This document shows positions 39,849 to 39,946 of a DNA stretch of 39,946 bases, one piece after another (the first letter of the stretch is position 1; each line of letters starts with the position of its first letter). A program made the position numbers and the translations under genes. The stretch covers positions 1 through 39,946 of the forward strand of contig CAJFHC010000024.1 of assembly GCA_904378045.1 (NCBI GenBank), in the 5' to 3' direction. Source of the stretch: Candidatus Metalachnospira gallinarum (GTDB lineage: Bacteria; Bacillota; Clostridia; Lachnospirales; Anaerotignaceae). The notes beneath the pieces were generated by a model. That model saw only the letters and a list, made by a program, of their open reading frames with translations, made no database searches and had not been told where the DNA came from.

Positions 39849-39946
39849 CAGCGTGTCGAAAAAGTCCTTCAGGACTTTTTCGAGTTTAAATTAAGGAAAT
39901 AAATCCCTATTTCTGCGGAAAGCCCTGAACTTTGTCAGGGCGCAGA
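39849..39946 (-). repeat. Dispersed terminator-associated repeat, copy 4 (truncated by window end)
   Basis: It starts CAGCGTGTCGAAAAAGTCC and matches the complement of the right half of copies 2 and 3 through GAGTTTAAATTAAGG, the CAGAAATAGGG block and the CCCTGA/TCAGGG hairpin. It shows a few single-base changes. Confidence 0.9.

Overview
The window looks like a chromosome segment of an anaerobic, spore-forming, low-to-mid-GC Clostridia (Lachnospiraceae-like). Supporting signs are AGGAGG-type ribosome sites, frequent TTG/GTG starts, SigI/RsgI, a CotS-type spore coat protein, oxygen-sensitive 2-hydroxyacyl-CoA dehydratase/activase proteins, a lysine (L-box) riboswitch and a lysine tRNA without an encoded CCA. 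Species cannot be assigned from sequence alone.

Layout. 1-125: end of a dispersed ~190-bp repeat plus a stem-loop. 215-3753 (minus): an ECF sigma factor with its DUF4179 membrane anti-sigma, and an AbfD/HpaB-family protein that has lost two cluster ligands. 3975-6668 (plus): nucleoside hydrolase and CBS/DRTGG family II pyrophosphatase. 6850-9010 (plus): an AT-richer accessory block with an XRE/zinc-ribbon regulator, a ~400-bp gene-poor stretch and a Schlafen/AlbA_2-type ATPase whose promoter lies in a perfect 20-bp inverted repeat. 9034-11465: low-molecular-weight phosphatase, acetyltransferase, YgjV-like membrane protein, and a small RHH protein divergent from a Cys-rich small protein. 11596-15124: 2-hydroxyacyl-CoA dehydratase subunit, a second subunit fused to its ATPase activator, and an inactive-looking ImmA/IrrE relative. 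15215-18078: lysine riboswitch controlling an amino-acid ABC transporter. 18378-19922: a leader with a 35-codon acidic ORF and terminator before a CNNM/CorC protein. 20156-22972: LarA-like racemase with a sodium:solute symporter. 23042-25823 (minus): sigI-rsgI and a lipoprotein with extreme Asp/Trp/Tyr repeats. 26274-27208 (minus): thiamine-binding-type protein and HAD hydrolase. 27350-32303 (minus): complete LIV branched-chain amino-acid transporter. 32587-39809: metallo-hydrolase, tRNA-Lys, CCA-adding enzyme, CotS-like protein, acidic PEGA membrane protein and phosphohexomutase.

The strongest unexplained signal is the repeat family. Four copies lie at 1-100, 26035-26223, 33635-33824 and 39849-39946. 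They have imperfect terminal inverted repeats (CAG..TGTC.AAAAA). Both complete copies are flanked by direct duplications of an entire terminator stem-loop (26 and 24 bp), and the two partial copies also abut a stem-loop. Wherever it can be judged, the order is gene, stem-loop, element, stem-loop, T-tract. This fits a non-autonomous mobile element that inserts at intrinsic terminators and duplicates the hairpin, while carrying a swappable internal stem-loop module.

Other points of note are the internal Shine-Dalgarno and ATG that could release a free activase from the dehydratase-activase fusion, the SigI/RsgI/acidic-repeat lipoprotein locus, and the acidic leader ORF with attenuator in front of the CNNM gene.
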